Notes: generated from the letters alone by a model not told the origin. A stretch of DNA of 64,000 nucleotides from Coemansia sp. RSA 487 (GCA_027577595.1 JANBRJ010000074.1:24815-88814), one strand, 5' to 3'; counted from the stretch's first letter, positions 17,701-29,752 are shown. Numbers and translations are program-made.

Positions 17701-19968
17701 TCAGCTCATGCATTCGGTGTCGGTATGGCGTTTCAGCGCGTCTTTGCGCTGGAATCCGCGGTGGCACTGCGGGCAGCTGTACTTGTCTGCGCGCTTGTGG
17801 AGCGAGGCGTGTCGCTGGAGGTCGTGCTTCCTAGTGAACGCTTTGATGCAGTGCAGGCACTTGAATGGCCGCGACTCGTTGGCGTCCGGGAAATGCGTCA
17901 ACCGATGGGTCTTGAGATTGTATTGGCGCGCAAATGATCTGTTGCACACGTCGCAATCGAACCGTCGCTCCTGGTCGCGCTTATGTGGAGTGCTGTTGGG
18001 GTCATGAGTACGTCGCCGTTTGCCCAATGATCCGGCTGCTTCGGAGCCGTCATCCTCGCTGTCGCACTCCACGGAATCGTCATCCTGTTGAAACGACCCG
18101 TCTTGGTTGATCCGTGCGCGCTTCAGTCCGCTGGCCAATCCGCTGTCGATAGCCTGTGATTGATTTTGGTGCGGCGCTAATGCCGACGATGCTCCCAGCG
18201 AGGGCATTTGCGAGAATATAGTGTCTGGTGCACTTCGAGGAGTGGGTTGTCCTGATGCTTGAGCAGCGCCATTAACACGCAGTCCAAGTTGTCGCTGCTG
18301 GCGATTATAGTACGTGGTCATATTGTTCTGCCAGTCGGCTTGCGTTGTTTGCACACCATTGGCCATAGGCATAGCTGGGGAGAACTGAGTCCCCATGGGC
18401 GGTGCTGCCGTGGACAGAATCCCCACCGAAGCAGCAGACGTTTGGCGTGCGCCCACCCCAGCATTGCCGCCATTTTGAGAGACGAAGGACTGGTCAGCGC
18501 CCCCGCCGTCCGAACATACTTCGTCAAGCGGCGCAAAAAACGATTCTGTGGCCTGCGGAACCAAATCATTGTGGAAGCTGGCGCTAGTAAGGCCTGAAGA
18601 TTGCCGTAACAGAGTCCGGTTCCTGGTCAGCCGCCCGGCCGTCAGCGTAGCCATCCCTGGTACCCCGGAACCTGCGGCTGGGTGTACATTGGCCGGCGCA
18701 GTCACAAACATCGTGTTCGGCGAAACAAACCCATTTCCTCGCTGTGAATGTCGCTGCGCCGCATGCAACTGGGCTCCAATTGTGGCTCCTCGATCAACTA
18801 GCCGTGGTGACAGATTGTGCGCAAGGCTGTTGTGCGGCTGAGACATAAGTGTGGCGTTTTCGCCGCGTGCTGTAAGGAATGGAGACGTCGAGCCTCCCAG
18901 GGCCACGGTTTCCTGTGACTCAGACAACATACCGCCTTGCTGCTGTGTATTAGCGTTGTTGGGTGCAGAGAACGCCATTTCCGGCGTCAATGAAGCCGCG
19001 TCCCTGGCATATGTAGCCGATGCCGCTAATAACGATAATCCCGCTTGCGCCGTCTGCGTGCGTGGACTTAGTGCCGCTATCATTGCTGCCGACGTCGTTG
19101 ACAACCCATTGTCTGGCACACCAATCGCATCGGCATCGTCAAACAGTGCAAGTTCGGGCGTTGCTTGCATTCCAATGGGTTCGTGGACCGTACGTGTTTC
19201 GGGCGTCGTGAACACTTCGGCTGGATGGAAGAACCCAGGAAGCGGACTGCCTGTATCATTGGCTGCGCCGCTGTTACCCAGGTTGGCTGGCGATAGGGCT
19301 TTGGCGCTAGGTGGCTGCGAGATTGCGTGTGGTGCGTAGGGTGTGGCCATAGGCGGCGACCCCATCGAACTGCTTATAGCGTTAGCTATTGCTGCTGCTG
19401 CTGTTGCAGAGGATGAAGTGCCAGCCATAGCTGATGGCGAGGAAGAGGATATCACGAGGGAAGGAAGCTGCTGTTGTTTGGGTGGCATGGTGATGGGCGC
19501 AGAAACAGGCGACGTTATTCCCGAAATGGAAGCATCCGTTGCCATTAGAAAAGGACTTCCACCACTCATCGCGTACTGCAAGTATTGCAAATTTATCGGG
19601 GACCCGATATCGTTTATGGGGTCGGTTGCACGCGACATTATGATCCGCGGCATCCCGTTTCCTCTGTTTATCGCAAGGTCGCCTGCTGCTGATTGCGTGG
19701 GAAGCGCTGGAAGCGCTGAAAAGGGTTGCTGTTGTGCTGCTGGGATACCATTAACGGCTGCTAGGCTGGCTGAAAGTGCTGCAACGTTTAGCGAATTGCT
19801 GGCAGCAACAGCAGCAGCAGCCGCCGCGGCCGCCGCGGCCGAGCTTGCCAGAGGAGGCGATAGAAATTGCTGTTGCTGCTGTTGGCGGCTCAAAGCACCG
19901 CCGGGGGAGCGGCTATCGACCTGCGAGATAAACGGGGTGGTCGGTGCGGACGCAAATGAGAAGTTCAT
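17701..19968 (-). CDS. C2H2 zinc-finger transcription factor, Crz1-like
   Basis: The protein is 755 aa. Three C2H2 fingers occupy the extreme C-terminus (from about residue 667): FDCDVCNRSFARQYNLKTH, FKCLHCIKAFTRKHDLQRH and YSCPQCHRGFQRKDALKRH. Their order and linkers match the Crz1/PrzA calcineurin-responsive family. The long N-terminal region is low-complexity, with poly-Ala, Ser and Gln tracts, and precedes a basic segment (GKRRRTHDPN) that could act as a nuclear signal. Calcineurin control is inferred; I did not find a convincing PxIxIT motif. It converges tail-to-tail on ERG1, separated by about 140 bp. Confidence 0.85.
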   Translation of the reverse strand: MNFSFASAPTTPFISQVDSRSPGGALSRQQQQQQFLSPPLASSAAAAAAAAAAVAASNSLNVAALSASLAAVNGIPAAQQQPFSALPALPTQSAAGDLAINRGNGMPRIIMSRATDPINDIGSPINLQYLQYAMSGGSPFLMATDASISGITSPVSAPITMPPKQQQLPSLVISSSSPSAMAGTSSSATAAAAIANAISSSMGSPPMATPYAPHAISQPPSAKALSPANLGNSGAANDTGSPLPGFFHPAEVFTTPETRTVHEPIGMQATPELALFDDADAIGVPDNGLSTTSAAMIAALSPRTQTAQAGLSLLAASATYARDAASLTPEMAFSAPNNANTQQQGGMLSESQETVALGGSTSPFLTARGENATLMSQPHNSLAHNLSPRLVDRGATIGAQLHAAQRHSQRGNGFVSPNTMFVTAPANVHPAAGSGVPGMATLTAGRLTRNRTLLRQSSGLTSASFHNDLVPQATESFFAPLDEVCSDGGGADQSFVSQNGGNAGVGARQTSAASVGILSTAAPPMGTQFSPAMPMANGVQTTQADWQNNMTTYYNRQQRQLGLRVNGAAQASGQPTPRSAPDTIFSQMPSLGASSALAPHQNQSQAIDSGLASGLKRARINQDGSFQQDDDSVECDSEDDGSEAAGSLGKRRRTHDPNSTPHKRDQERRFDCDVCNRSFARQYNLKTHRLTHFPDANESRPFKCLHCIKAFTRKHDLQRHASLHKRADKYSCPQCHRGFQRKDALKRHTDTECMS

Positions 19969-21857
19969 ATACGGACTCTCGAAAACAAAACAAGTGGGAA
20001 ATCAACAAAGATTAAGTTTGGAGGATTTGAAAACCAAAAAGGATTCGCCAAAATAACTGAAAAAAATATATAAACGGCTTTGGGAAGAAAGGCGCAGTCA
20101 AGAAAAAAAAAAGCAAATAAGGAATTATGTGGAGAAAAAAAGAAGAGGGATGAAAAAAGGTTCAGAGTTTGGATTGCCTTGGATTCTTTCAAAAATAAAA
20201 CGCCTTGGCTTTTCCTTCCCCCTCGTCTCCCCTCGGGTTTAAATAGCTTGGCATCGGAGCGCACCCAAAAAAACTGTCCACCAAAGTTGCATTTTTAGTC
20301 TTGTGGCGGTTAGGATTGTTGTGTGCAGAAGAAGCCCTATCTCTGAAAAGAGTTTCTACAAAACTAAGGAGGCAACCTCTTGTTTTCCCGCATTTGTTAC
20401 GGACAGCGTCTTGATAAAGTCACCATGTATCCTAAGCAGGAAGTGTTGCTGCGCGTTCCCATACCCTCCTGATGGTACCGCTTCTATTTCGTATCTTATA
20501 ATCTCCCCCCGGTGTTCATGAACAAATGGCAGCACGCCTCTAGTCATGGTACACTGTGTTTCTAAAGTCTCGCCGCCCACGCCTGTAAGGAGACTTTAAG
20601 TATGTGCCCACAGCCCAAGCGAAAGCCACATGTTTTGTGGCCTCTAATTTCTATCTTTCCCTTCCTCAAATGCTGCGGACAATAGAAATTATAAAATGTT
20701 TGGTTGTGTCATACGTGTCTTGTTTTGGTCTCGGCATATATAGGTGCGGAGCACCGCACGACCATATATCTGTTTTATTACAAAGCAATTCACGTGCTAT
20801 GTGAACACCCCGGCTGCGAAGGTCTGTTAATTTGTCACATATAAGTGTTTTTTTGTCATCTGTATTTGTCATGACCCATCTTAATAAAAAAAAAAAAAAA
20901 TATATATATAACGTGAACATGCTGCTGACACTAATGTCTGATCGTATGCATTTCCGCTTAATCAATTGCTAATGCTATGCTGTCCAAAACCAACTGCACC
21001 GAGTAAGAAAGATGTATACGCGTCGAATGGTGAACGGTTTGCGGTGGAAATAATGCATTTTGCGTTCCAAGAAAAGTCATTTGCGCAGGCGTGGCATATG
21101 CGTCAGTGCAAAACAGGAAAACACAAATGATTAGTACTGTTGTCTAGAAGCAGCTGCAGATGTTTATCGCTTCAGCTCTCGTTTGGGCACCTACCTGCAA
21201 AAGGGACTGCATCCTATCCTAGAACTAGGATTCCTAGAAATAGAAGTTGCTGCGGCTATAAGAGTGACAGTCTTCTTCCAGCATATCTACATCTGGCAAA
21301 GAGTGCATGGCTTAGTTGTTCTTGTTCAAGGTAGTGGTGGCATTTCTTCAGATTGCTAAGTTTTAACAAGATCAATGTTAACTAATCATATTGAAAGCAC
21401 AGACAGAGACTGAGAAGCTAATCCGTTTTAGTGTGGAATAGTAGGCGTGTAGCGAAGAGCTTTCTCCGCAAAGCCCAGGTTGCGCCTCTTGCTTCCTTCC
21501 AAGCGCAAACGTAGCGCCAACTGACGCAACCAGTTTTGCAAAATATGGTATTTACGTGTATGTTGTGCTAAAGCTACACATCCATCTTGATCGAACTTTG
21601 CTTGGAACACTACGGATGTGCAGCACAGCGCCACCCACAGCAAAAGCAAACCCAATCGAGCAGCCACAACTTCTACTGCACACCAAATCACTAATTTAAT
21701 CTACTAATCGCTGATTTGTTCTAACGGAATTGCCTTTTTTTCGGGGTTTGCTGGTTAGCTTTGGACTTGGCCAACAAAAGCGTTTCTTTCATTTTCATTT
21801 TGCTTTAATTATATTTTGTATTTGCTTTCTTATTTTATTTTTCTTATAGCCGCAAAA
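19969..21857. other. Intergenic with possible gene remnants
   Basis: This 1.9-kb spacer separates the Crz1-like and RPB3 genes, which are transcribed away from it. It holds the fragment described at 20356-20582. A plus-strand frame near 21010-21125 (contains ERFAVEIMHF) also looks partly coding but has no clear start. A GC-rich inverted repeat (GGTGC/GCACC) sits at about 20743. The RPB3 leader ends in a pyrimidine tract and TTATAG near 21849, possibly a leader intron acceptor. Confidence 0.45.
20356..20582 (-). pseudogene. Possible terminal-exon fragment of an unrecognised gene
   Basis: On the minus strand a CCTTACAG acceptor at 20583 opens a frame of 75 codons to a TAG. The text looks like a folded protein (GVLPFVHEHRGEIIRYEIEA, NAQQHFLLRIHGDFIK) and is richer in GC than its surroundings. 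An internal ATG at 20547 would give 63 aa. I see no upstream exon and recognise no family. It may be a decayed gene, or a short gene whose first exon I missed. Confidence 0.3.
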
Positions 21858-22709
21858 ATGAATGGAAGCGTTCCAGTCAACGACCAGTCTGCGCCGCATG
21901 TCCGGATTCGCAATGTTGACAAGAACAACCTAGATTTCGTGCTGTCCAACACATCGCTAAGTGTAGCCAATTCTCTGCGACGCGTAATGATTGCTGAGGT
22001 GCCGACGATGGCAATAGACCTGGTAGAGTTCCACGAGAACACCACAGTGCTTGCAGACGAGTACTTGGCTCACAGACTGGGGCTGATCCCTCTGGTCAGC
22101 CATTTGGTCGAAAAGTTCAAGTACACGCGTGACTGCGTGTGCGCAGAATATTGTAAGGAGTGTTCGGTAGAGTTCACACTCCATGTAAAGTGCACGGAGC
22201 CTGGGACACGCGTGGTGTATAGCTCTGAGCTGATCAGTAGCAATAAGGAAGTGACGCCGGTTCTTGAATCCGAGGACGACCGAGGCATCGTTTTGGTCAA
22301 GATGCGCAAGGGCCAGGAGTTGAACATCCATTGCATTGCCAAAAAGGGCGTAGCCAAGGAGCATGCAAAGTGGTCGCCGTGTTCGGCCGTTGCATTTGAG
22401 TATGATCCGCACAACAACTTGAGGCACTCGGATTACTGGTTCGAGAAGAGCATCAAGGACGAGTGGCCGCTGAGCAAGAACGCGCTGGAGGAGCAGGAAA
22501 GCGACCCAAATGCGCCATTCGACTTCAAGGCCGAGCCAAATACATTTTATTTTAACGTCGAGACTATCGGCTCGCTTGAGCCGCAGGACGTGGTCTCGAC
22601 GGCTACACGCGTGATCCAGGAAAAGTTCGGTGATCTGCAAGTAGCGCTTGATACTCCACAGGACCAGGACGCCAATGCAGCCATGGACGATGGAGAACCC
22701 TGGGTGTAA
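21858..22709 (+). CDS. RPB3: DNA-directed RNA polymerase II subunit RPB3
   Basis: The protein is 283 aa from the ATG at 21858 (MNGSVPVNDQ). The alpha-like dimerisation region is clear (SLSVANSLRRVMIAEVPTMA, then AIDLVEFHENTTVL and DEYLAHRLGLIPL). The zinc site CVCAEYCKEC follows, a Cys pattern specific to Rpb3 as opposed to Rpc40. Rpb3 pairs with Rpb11 to nucleate Pol II assembly in the nucleus. The C-terminal helix ends in an acidic tail. Confidence 0.97.
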   Translation: MNGSVPVNDQSAPHVRIRNVDKNNLDFVLSNTSLSVANSLRRVMIAEVPTMAIDLVEFHENTTVLADEYLAHRLGLIPLVSHLVEKFKYTRDCVCAEYCKECSVEFTLHVKCTEPGTRVVYSSELISSNKEVTPVLESEDDRGIVLVKMRKGQELNIHCIAKKGVAKEHAKWSPCSAVAFEYDPHNNLRHSDYWFEKSIKDEWPLSKNALEEQESDPNAPFDFKAEPNTFYFNVETIGSLEPQDVVSTATRVIQEKFGDLQVALDTPQDQDANAAMDDGEPWV

Positions 22710-23283
22710 TGAAAAAAGTAGTAACTGTTTGTTTGGGAATGTTGGTCGTAAGAGCAACGCGTCTATTTATAAAAATGTCTCCGCTAAAATCTCTCTTCCC
22801 CTCCCCCGTATTTCTTGATTTTTTTGTCATAATCGATATTTATCTACTGCTTGTAAACTCCACAACAAGAAAAATACAGCAGCTACAAAAGGCTTCCTTA
22901 TTTACAAGGCTGCGTTCGGCTGACAGAGGAAGGTGAATTACTGTCTCTGTTCCTTTTTGTTTGTTTGCTTTGGTTCTCCGCACTTTTTGTGTTCTGCTAT
23001 TTTTAGGGGGGCGGGTGAGGACGACATTTGGGAGGTTACAAACATATATCGTTTACTGGTGGTCCCTTATTCAACGGGCTCCCGGGAATGTTTGTACGTG
23101 TACTATGGAGAACGTAAATGTTCTCTCTTTCGGTTATGTAATAAGCCAGCATGCCCTAAAGATTTGTTCTGCTATGGTACACTTTCTTTCCTTTATTACG
23201 TGTTTTTCTTTTGCGGCTGTCATACACTTTATTAACTAACTGTAATCTCTTGCTGGTGTTTCTTGTACAAAGAGCGTTCTGTA
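22710..23283. other. Intergenic, promoter of MADS gene
   Basis: Mixed-composition spacer. The 100-codon frame at 22933-23235 starts at GTG, lacks an ATG of its own and reads as 5' leader. Confidence 0.5.
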
Positions 23284-25237
23284 ATGGGAAGAAAAAAGAT
23301 CAACGTAAGTAGAAGGAAGCATCATTAATTATATTTTATATTCTCTAGCCTGTTTTACCAAAAGTTTGTTCAAGCTCATCATTGGCAGAAAAAACAAGCC
23401 AATATTCACACAACATACGCTTATTTGCTTATAGATTCGCGAGATCGAGAACTCGCGCCAAAAGACGGTGACCTTTGCGCGACGCCGGGCGGGGTTGATC
23501 AAAAAGGCACACGAGCTGAGCATCCTGTGCGGCGTCAAAGTGGCGATTCTGATGTTCGATTCTAAACACGCCAGCCACGTATACTCGTCGTCCGACACGC
23601 CTGAAGACCTGTTCGCCCGGTACCTCAACAAGCAGTTTCTGACAAACGAATCCAGGAAGCGCAAAGATCGAGGCGATATCAGCGTAGGCGGCGAGGGTAC
23701 GTACGGGTTTGACGATACCGGGTCATTTATTCGCCGCCGGTTGGCCGTCGTCAACCAGTATAGAGTCACGTCGGATGGACCTAGCTCAGAGAACTTGCAC
23801 GTCAAGTACACCAAACAGTACCATAACCCAGGCGCCGCCAACGCAAACCAGGACCGTCTATCGTCGTCATCGACTATTGCGCCAAACTTGAATATGATGC
23901 AGGGAACGATGCTTGGTGGCGCTACAGAACCTATGCATGGTTGCAATGGTACGTCCGTCGATATGGACCTTCAGCAGCAACAGGCTCTTGCTTTACCGGC
24001 TAGATCTATTTCTCTGGTGAAGCGTGGTGGACATCCGACGCTCAGCGTGACGGTTTCATCGGACACTGGGTCATCGCCAGAATCGTCGTTTGCGCAGCTT
24101 TTCCACCCGCACCAGAGCGTAAGAGGTCCACCTGCCTTTGTCGACGACCGTCCCAGCTCCACCAACCATGCCGACAACATTGTGCTAACCGCCCGCGATC
24201 TATCGTCGCTGTCGCTACTCTCCGATAAGCGCATGCACTCGGTAGCGACTGGGTCCTCTCCGATGTCGGCGGTCTCATCGTTTAATACCGCTTGCAACGA
24301 GTACCACCAGAACAGCCAGCATGGTCTTATTGACAGCAAGTGTGCTGCTACGCTTGATGCTAACTGCATGGACGGGCTATTCGGGATGGTCGATAGAAAG
24401 CCGCAACACGGTGCTTCTGCTACTGACGAGCCGCGTGCTAAGCGCCCTAAATCTCAATCGTTTGCCGACGGCGGCGACGACAAATGTATGCTCGATCAGG
24501 GGCTTGTCGAGCAGTTTCTGGCAAACGCTGATGTAGCGCAGTTGCTGCAGACGTCGTGGCATGACGACACCAAGGCCAGCGGATCAGCTGTTGCTAGCGG
24601 ATCAGGCACTCACAGTCACAACCAGGACGATGGCGATGACGACGATGGCGATGACGATAGCGAGAACGAATCTGATGATGGAGACGAGGACGACGACTCT
24701 GAGCTCGATGACGAAGAAGAAGACGAAGAAGACACCGAGTTAGAGGAGTCCAGCCATTCAGAAAACGAGCACCGCCATCACCACCACCACAATCACATCT
24801 CTGCTAAGAACACTAGCCATAATGGTGACCCGATCGTTGGCCAGACCGTGGGTCAGAGTGATTCAACTGGAGGGTCTGTCCCGATCAATGGCCTTGTGAT
24901 GTCGCAAGAAATTGCTAGTGGTCTCCAAGGCAATGGAAGCATTGCTCCTGCCAACAACAGCTATTCGTTCTATTCAGCAGAGGGATTTCAAGCATTTACT
25001 CAGCCACCGCCTGCGTCTAGCCAAATGTCAATCAGTACAGGCAACATGCCATCACAGCAGTATCAATATCCATTTGTTGATATGCCAAATGTTCCCGCTC
25101 CGTTTGAGCTGGTTAATATGATGGATGCCCGCCACAATCCAATGGTGCTGTTTAGCCAGAACGAAGGAGGGGGAAACCACCAAGCCTACAAGCTGCATCC
25201 AGACATTGCTTACGCCATCAACGACAAAGTATTTTAG
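23284..25237 (+). CDS. MADS-box transcription factor, MEF2/Rlm1 type (2 exons)
   Basis: Exon 1 is 23284-23304 and encodes only MGRKKIN. A 130-bp intron (GTAAGT...TTATAG) separates it from exon 2 at 23435-25237; the spliced protein is 607 aa. The MADS box reads MGRKKINIREIENSRQKTVT, then FARRRAGLIKKAHELSILCG and VKVAILMFD. The KKAHELSILC and YSSSDTPEDLFARYL text places it with MEF2/Rlm1 rather than SRF/Mcm1. Downstream are a Gln/Ser-rich region, a very acidic Asp/Glu tract (residues about 405-450) and a run of His. Rlm1 factors are activated by the Slt2/Mpk1 MAP kinase of the cell-wall-integrity pathway; that role here is inferred. Confidence 0.93.
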
Positions 25238-25297
25238 ACCATAGATCAATAGATATTTATAAACTTTCGATACAAGCAAAGATAATCAATAATTTTT

Positions 25298-25669
25298 TTA
25301 GAATGGCAACGTTGGTGTCGATTTGGATTTCTCTTTGGCCAAGTCTTCCTTCCATTTTCTGATCTTGTTTGGCATATCGTCAAGGTTCTTTTGGATGGCC
25401 GCCTGCTTTTCGGCATACTGTCTCTGCTGCTTGTGGCCCTTTGGTGGCTTCCTGTGCAAAACGCCCTTGGGCTTGGGCGCAGGCATTCCGATCGCTACGG
25501 GATCAATGTTGTTCAGCAAACACGCCTTGCGCAGCTCTGCCTGCCGTCTGGCGCTAAACTTTCCAGGCCGCCAATGTCCATTCACAAACGTTGGCATAAA
25601 GGCCGATTCCGAATGCTTTGTGTTCAGCTGTTTCAGAATCTGTTCCGAAAACTTGCGCGCCGTAGCCAT
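25298..25669 (-). CDS. Mitochondrial large-subunit ribosomal protein mL59 (MRPL25-like)
   Basis: The protein is 123 aa from the ATG at 25669 (MATARKFSEQILKQL). The in-frame sequence upstream is AT-rich and lacks coding character. The core FVNGHWRPGKFSARRQAELRK resembles the TGRW...YSLRRQAEL segment of fungal mL59/YmL25. The Lys/Gln-rich C-terminal helix is typical of mitoribosomal proteins. It ends 60 bp from the MADS gene's stop, tail-to-tail. The alternative is another small basic mitoribosomal protein. Confidence 0.7.
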   Translation of the reverse strand: MATARKFSEQILKQLNTKHSESAFMPTFVNGHWRPGKFSARRQAELRKACLLNNIDPVAIGMPAPKPKGVLHRKPPKGHKQQRQYAEKQAAIQKNLDDMPNKIRKWKEDLAKEKSKSTPTLPF

Positions 25670-26348
25670 TTTAGAAATAATTTTTTCCCAAAGAAAATAT
25701 GAGGATAATAAATTGAACGCCAATGCAAAAAATGAAGAGAACAAAAAATAAGAGTTGGAAAACCCCATCCACTCCACTCTATTCGTTGTTATCGCAATGT
25801 GCTAATCAATCAAAAAGTTTGGCGATTAACTACGTGTGGGTAATTGTGTCACGTGCGTTAAATGTAAATGTGGAAATTGTGGTGGCCATTTTGTGTTTGC
25901 TCCAGATCTAACCCAGCATCTTTCTTGCTTTATTTTCTTCATTGTCAACAGCTTTCCACCATTTCTTTCCTACTTTGTGTTAATAATCTTGCTCACAGCT
26001 CCTTTCCTAGCAATCTTTTATATATTTCTTCTCTATTTTGTTCAGCTTTTTCTCCAAAAATCCTCGAATCTAGTTCCTTTTTCACTTTTCTTTAGCAAAG
26101 CATCAGCATCCTTCAATTTCCAATTTTTAACTTTCTATTGCCTGCATTTCATATCCTCTCAGAAAGAAGAGACGCCCCTTAAGCTAGCGTACACTAGCAT
26201 TTACAAAAAGTCCTAGTTTATTATTATTTTGACCCTTTTCCTTTGTATTTTTATATCCTTTCTTTTGTTGACTTTGGTGCGGGAACTAATTTGCATTTGT
26301 TCCTCTGTACGGTTTACGCTTTATTCTCCCTTCCTTTCTGTGGTACTA
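25670..26348. other. Divergent promoter region
   Basis: Very pyrimidine-rich on the plus strand (25900-26340). This is probably the leader of the following gene. No separate gene supported. Confidence 0.5.
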
Positions 26349-26580
26349 ATGGTAAGGCACATTGGTCGAGACTCCTCTGCTAACTATGGTCCTTCAAGAC
26401 GCGACAGCGATACCAATGATAGCATAACCACAGAAGGTGCTGATGCTGGAGCAGCCAAGAGGAGTGGCGGACGTGCGAAAGGAAATGGCAGTGCTAAGAA
26501 AGTGGTTTTCCGTCCATCAGTTCGACCATTGCCACTGGGCCCAACGGCCAAGGCAGGAACCCCCCCTCCACCACTACCGT

Positions 26581-26612
<32 letters not shown>

Positions 26613-29600
26613 TCTTTGGTGGATAATGCAAGCAACAGAAGCAGAAGCAGCACGGCAGGTCCTGTGGGGCGCCTGGTTAGCGGTCGTAGGAACAATGCAT
26701 TGCTTAATGGAGGCTCAGCAGAAACTAGCCTACGAAAGGCTGTTGCTGCGGCACCCGCGTCTAACAAGGAAATTGATGCCAAGCTAGAAAACCCCTGGGT
26801 AATGCGTGCCCGGCGGTCGACGGCGCCGCCTGCACCGGCTATTTCTAATGTGTCGGTTGAAGACCCCCCAACGGCCAAAACAGATTCTGACGACAGTAAC
26901 AGTAGCAGCAGCAGCTGCTGCGGTGGCGGCGGCAAGAAAATGGTGGCATTGGAAGAAAGGCAGCAGGACGAGACGCTAGATAGTGCAGTCGACTTCTCCG
27001 ACGATGCGGCTGAAAAGACCATTGGCAATCCCGTTGTTGTGGAAATAGCGGTGCCTCCTTCTTCTCCTCCACCACCACCACAACAGATACCTTCGCCTTT
27101 ACTGTCAACATCGCCTTTACTTCCGCCTTTGATGACAAGCGATGTACAACGCCCTTCCAGCGTCGAGTCTACCACGTACAAAAGCGAGCCCAAAGCTTCA
27201 GTCAAACAGCCATTGTGCATAGCAACAACTGCTCTGCCAGCAACAACTCCAGCAATAGGTATATGGGGCAAGCCAGCAAAGAACGTATGCGATGTGTCAG
27301 GACACTCGGATGCTGAAGCAGCGCCGGTGAGCGACTCTGCAAAATGGTGGAAGGCGAGATTGTCTGGAACTTCCCGCGCGGTATCGTCCGAGCCCGAAAC
27401 ATTGAAGAGCGCGTCATCATCTAGGCGGCAATCGCTTGCTTCTAAGGGATTGAGTAGTCAGTCTGCAGCGTCGCTACCGAAAGCGACTGATAATGGTGCT
27501 AAAACGCAGCGTGGAAGCCGGCGCCACCAACCGCCTGTTCCGACTGTCGTTCCGCCGCTGATTCTGGCTCGCGCAACTCCCACTATCGCCTCCACCACAC
27601 CTCCTGCAGCCACTGCTTCTGCTGCAACCGCCATTGCAACTGCTGCTTCGTTCAATCCACCAGAGTATAAACCTACTTCAGAGCCTCCTGTCAATGAACC
27701 TGTTCCCGATAGCTTACCTATCGTAGAACCCGTTAAGGACAACATGCCAACAGCTGTCGCCACAGAAAACCCAGTACAGATGACAGACCAGCCAGCCAAA
27801 AAACGGACAGTTTCCAGCAATACAAAGTACGTTGACAACTGGAGATCAAAGCCCGAATCAAAACCAGCAGTAGTCGCAGATCTGGACAAGCTCAAACAGA
27901 GAAAGTCGCAGCTGTTCCAGAATCAGGTGCTTGGCGTGTCGTCGTCTTCGCTCTCGTCTGATTCGGCAGTCGAGTCGAAACCAAGGTTACCTTCCGTACG
28001 CAGGCGTAGCAGCGCGGCAACCAAAAACAGCACAGGAAGCACTACCAAACCAGTCACAGTTGCTACCAGTTGGAGATCCGACCCTAGTCGCGCCCGGCGG
28101 AGCCAAAGCGTTGTAGCACCAGTAGGATCATCGGTGCCCAAGCAGCCACCACCTGCCCGGCCATTGATTGCTGGCGATAAAGCTATTGTCCTCGGCACCC
28201 ACTCCGACCAGTTTACCAACTTGCTGCAAAACATTCCACCCACCACATCAATGCCCCAGTACCGCAGTATACATGCCTCGCTTGTGGTTCCGTCGTCAGC
28301 CTCGTCAGCCTCGTCATCTCCGCAAGTCCATGGCGTGGCAACCTCTCTTTCCTCTAACCACCCCGATAGCAAGGTCGGCAGCAACACTAGGTCCCAGCCA
28401 CCGCTTCTTCCACACACAATGCTTTCTGATATTCTTGACAGTTCGGGTGGCAAGAGTCAGTACAATGCCTCCAGTTCAACCTCCCTGTTTAACCCAACAG
28501 CAAATCCGCTCTTATCACCACCCGAACTTACGGTTGCACCATCTGCGCGAGGAAATTACCCACGCTATTCCGAAACTCCAGGCTCTGGTATTATAGTCAC
28601 AAATGCTCAACTGGGATCCAACCTGTATGCGCTTTCTTCCGGAGTGAATCCACTGTGGATCGATCCCTCAAGTGTTGGTGGCAGTGACCAGACACCGCGG
28701 TCAGCTCAACAGCCGAGCGATTCTTACTCTCTTTCACAAGGAGATTCTGGCTACAAGGGTCCAGTAAGAGTGCCGCCTCAACCAATTGGTACACGAGGCA
28801 CTCGCAACCAGCGCACACCCAACACGCCCCAAAACCACCAGCAGCAGCAGCAACAACAGCAACAATATCAGCAGCAGCAACAACAGTGGATGCCTTACCA
28901 GCCGACATCCTTGGAACTTAGTGGACAATACAACGCGCCTTTGACTTCTAACGACATGCAAACAAATTATATTAGCCAAGCGAACCAGGCACAACAGTAC
29001 TTGGTTCCACCGCCCCCACAAAGCATGATGATGATTCCAGCTATGCATGTTCCGCGCGGCATCCATGCTCCCGAAGGGTATCCCAGTGTGGAGCCCAACA
29101 CCAGCAGCATCAACAGCAACAACAGCAACAACAACAGTAACGGAATAACCCCACCGTTCATGGGGATGGTTCCAGCGCAACACTTGGTAGGATCGATGCA
29201 TAACTCGCCGCCCGTTGTCTACCCTGCCTATGGCTACTCTGGTGTGCTTGGGCATGATGTACAGCCGCCCCCTTATGTCTCATACCCACAGCCGCATCAC
29301 TTTAGTGCTCCGCATATGGACTATATTAATATGCAGATGGTCCCTCCTGGATATGGAAGAGACAACAACCCGCCACAGTTTTACTATCCAGGCCATGGAG
29401 ATGTTGAGTTGGCTCAAGCTGCCGAGCAATCGCTACACATTGGCCAAACCCCGCAGATGCCAGTCGGAGTTGGTAATATTGCGAGCAACGGTTGCCACCA
29501 TCCAGGAATGCATAGCAATGCTAGGTACGGCGAATTTCCGCCGCATCCCGAACAGAACGACTATCGTCACGCAACAAACAACGACAGGAGCGGTGCCAAA

Positions 29601-29669
29601 GGCGGCCAAAAGACACCTACGGGTAAAGGCTTGCATAGAACGGCGGCCAATATATCGACCGAGAAGTAG
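26349..29669 (+). CDS. Large disordered Gln/Ser/Pro-rich protein, unknown function
   Basis: The protein is 1106 aa from the ATG at 26349 (MVRHIGRDSSANYGPSRRDS); the 40 open codons upstream are leader-like. It is almost entirely low-complexity: poly-Ala, Ser and Pro near the N-terminus, poly-Gln around 28840-28890, and a C-terminal Pro/Tyr/Asn/Met/Gln-rich region. A short Trp-basic motif recurs at spaced sites (NPWVMRARRS, KWWKARLS, DNWRSKPE, SWRSDPSRARRS). Such composition is common in RNA-granule or translation-control proteins, but I find no folded domain. It is expressed toward DPB4, tail-to-tail. Confidence 0.75.
28840..28890 (+). repeat. CAG/CAA (poly-Gln) microsatellite in coding sequence
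   Basis: Mixed CAG and CAA codons encode a Gln tract interrupted by one Tyr. Confidence 0.8.
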
Positions 29670-29752
29670 TAGAACCTTCTTTTATCTTACGCATTGCTAA
29701 TGGTTAGTCCTCTTCAACTTTCCTTTATTGAATAATTAGACATGAAAATATT

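Noticed and set aside
26384-27271. 295-codon minus-strand frame across the disordered-protein gene
   Set aside because: Shadow of Ser/Ala/Pro codon repeats on the plus strand.
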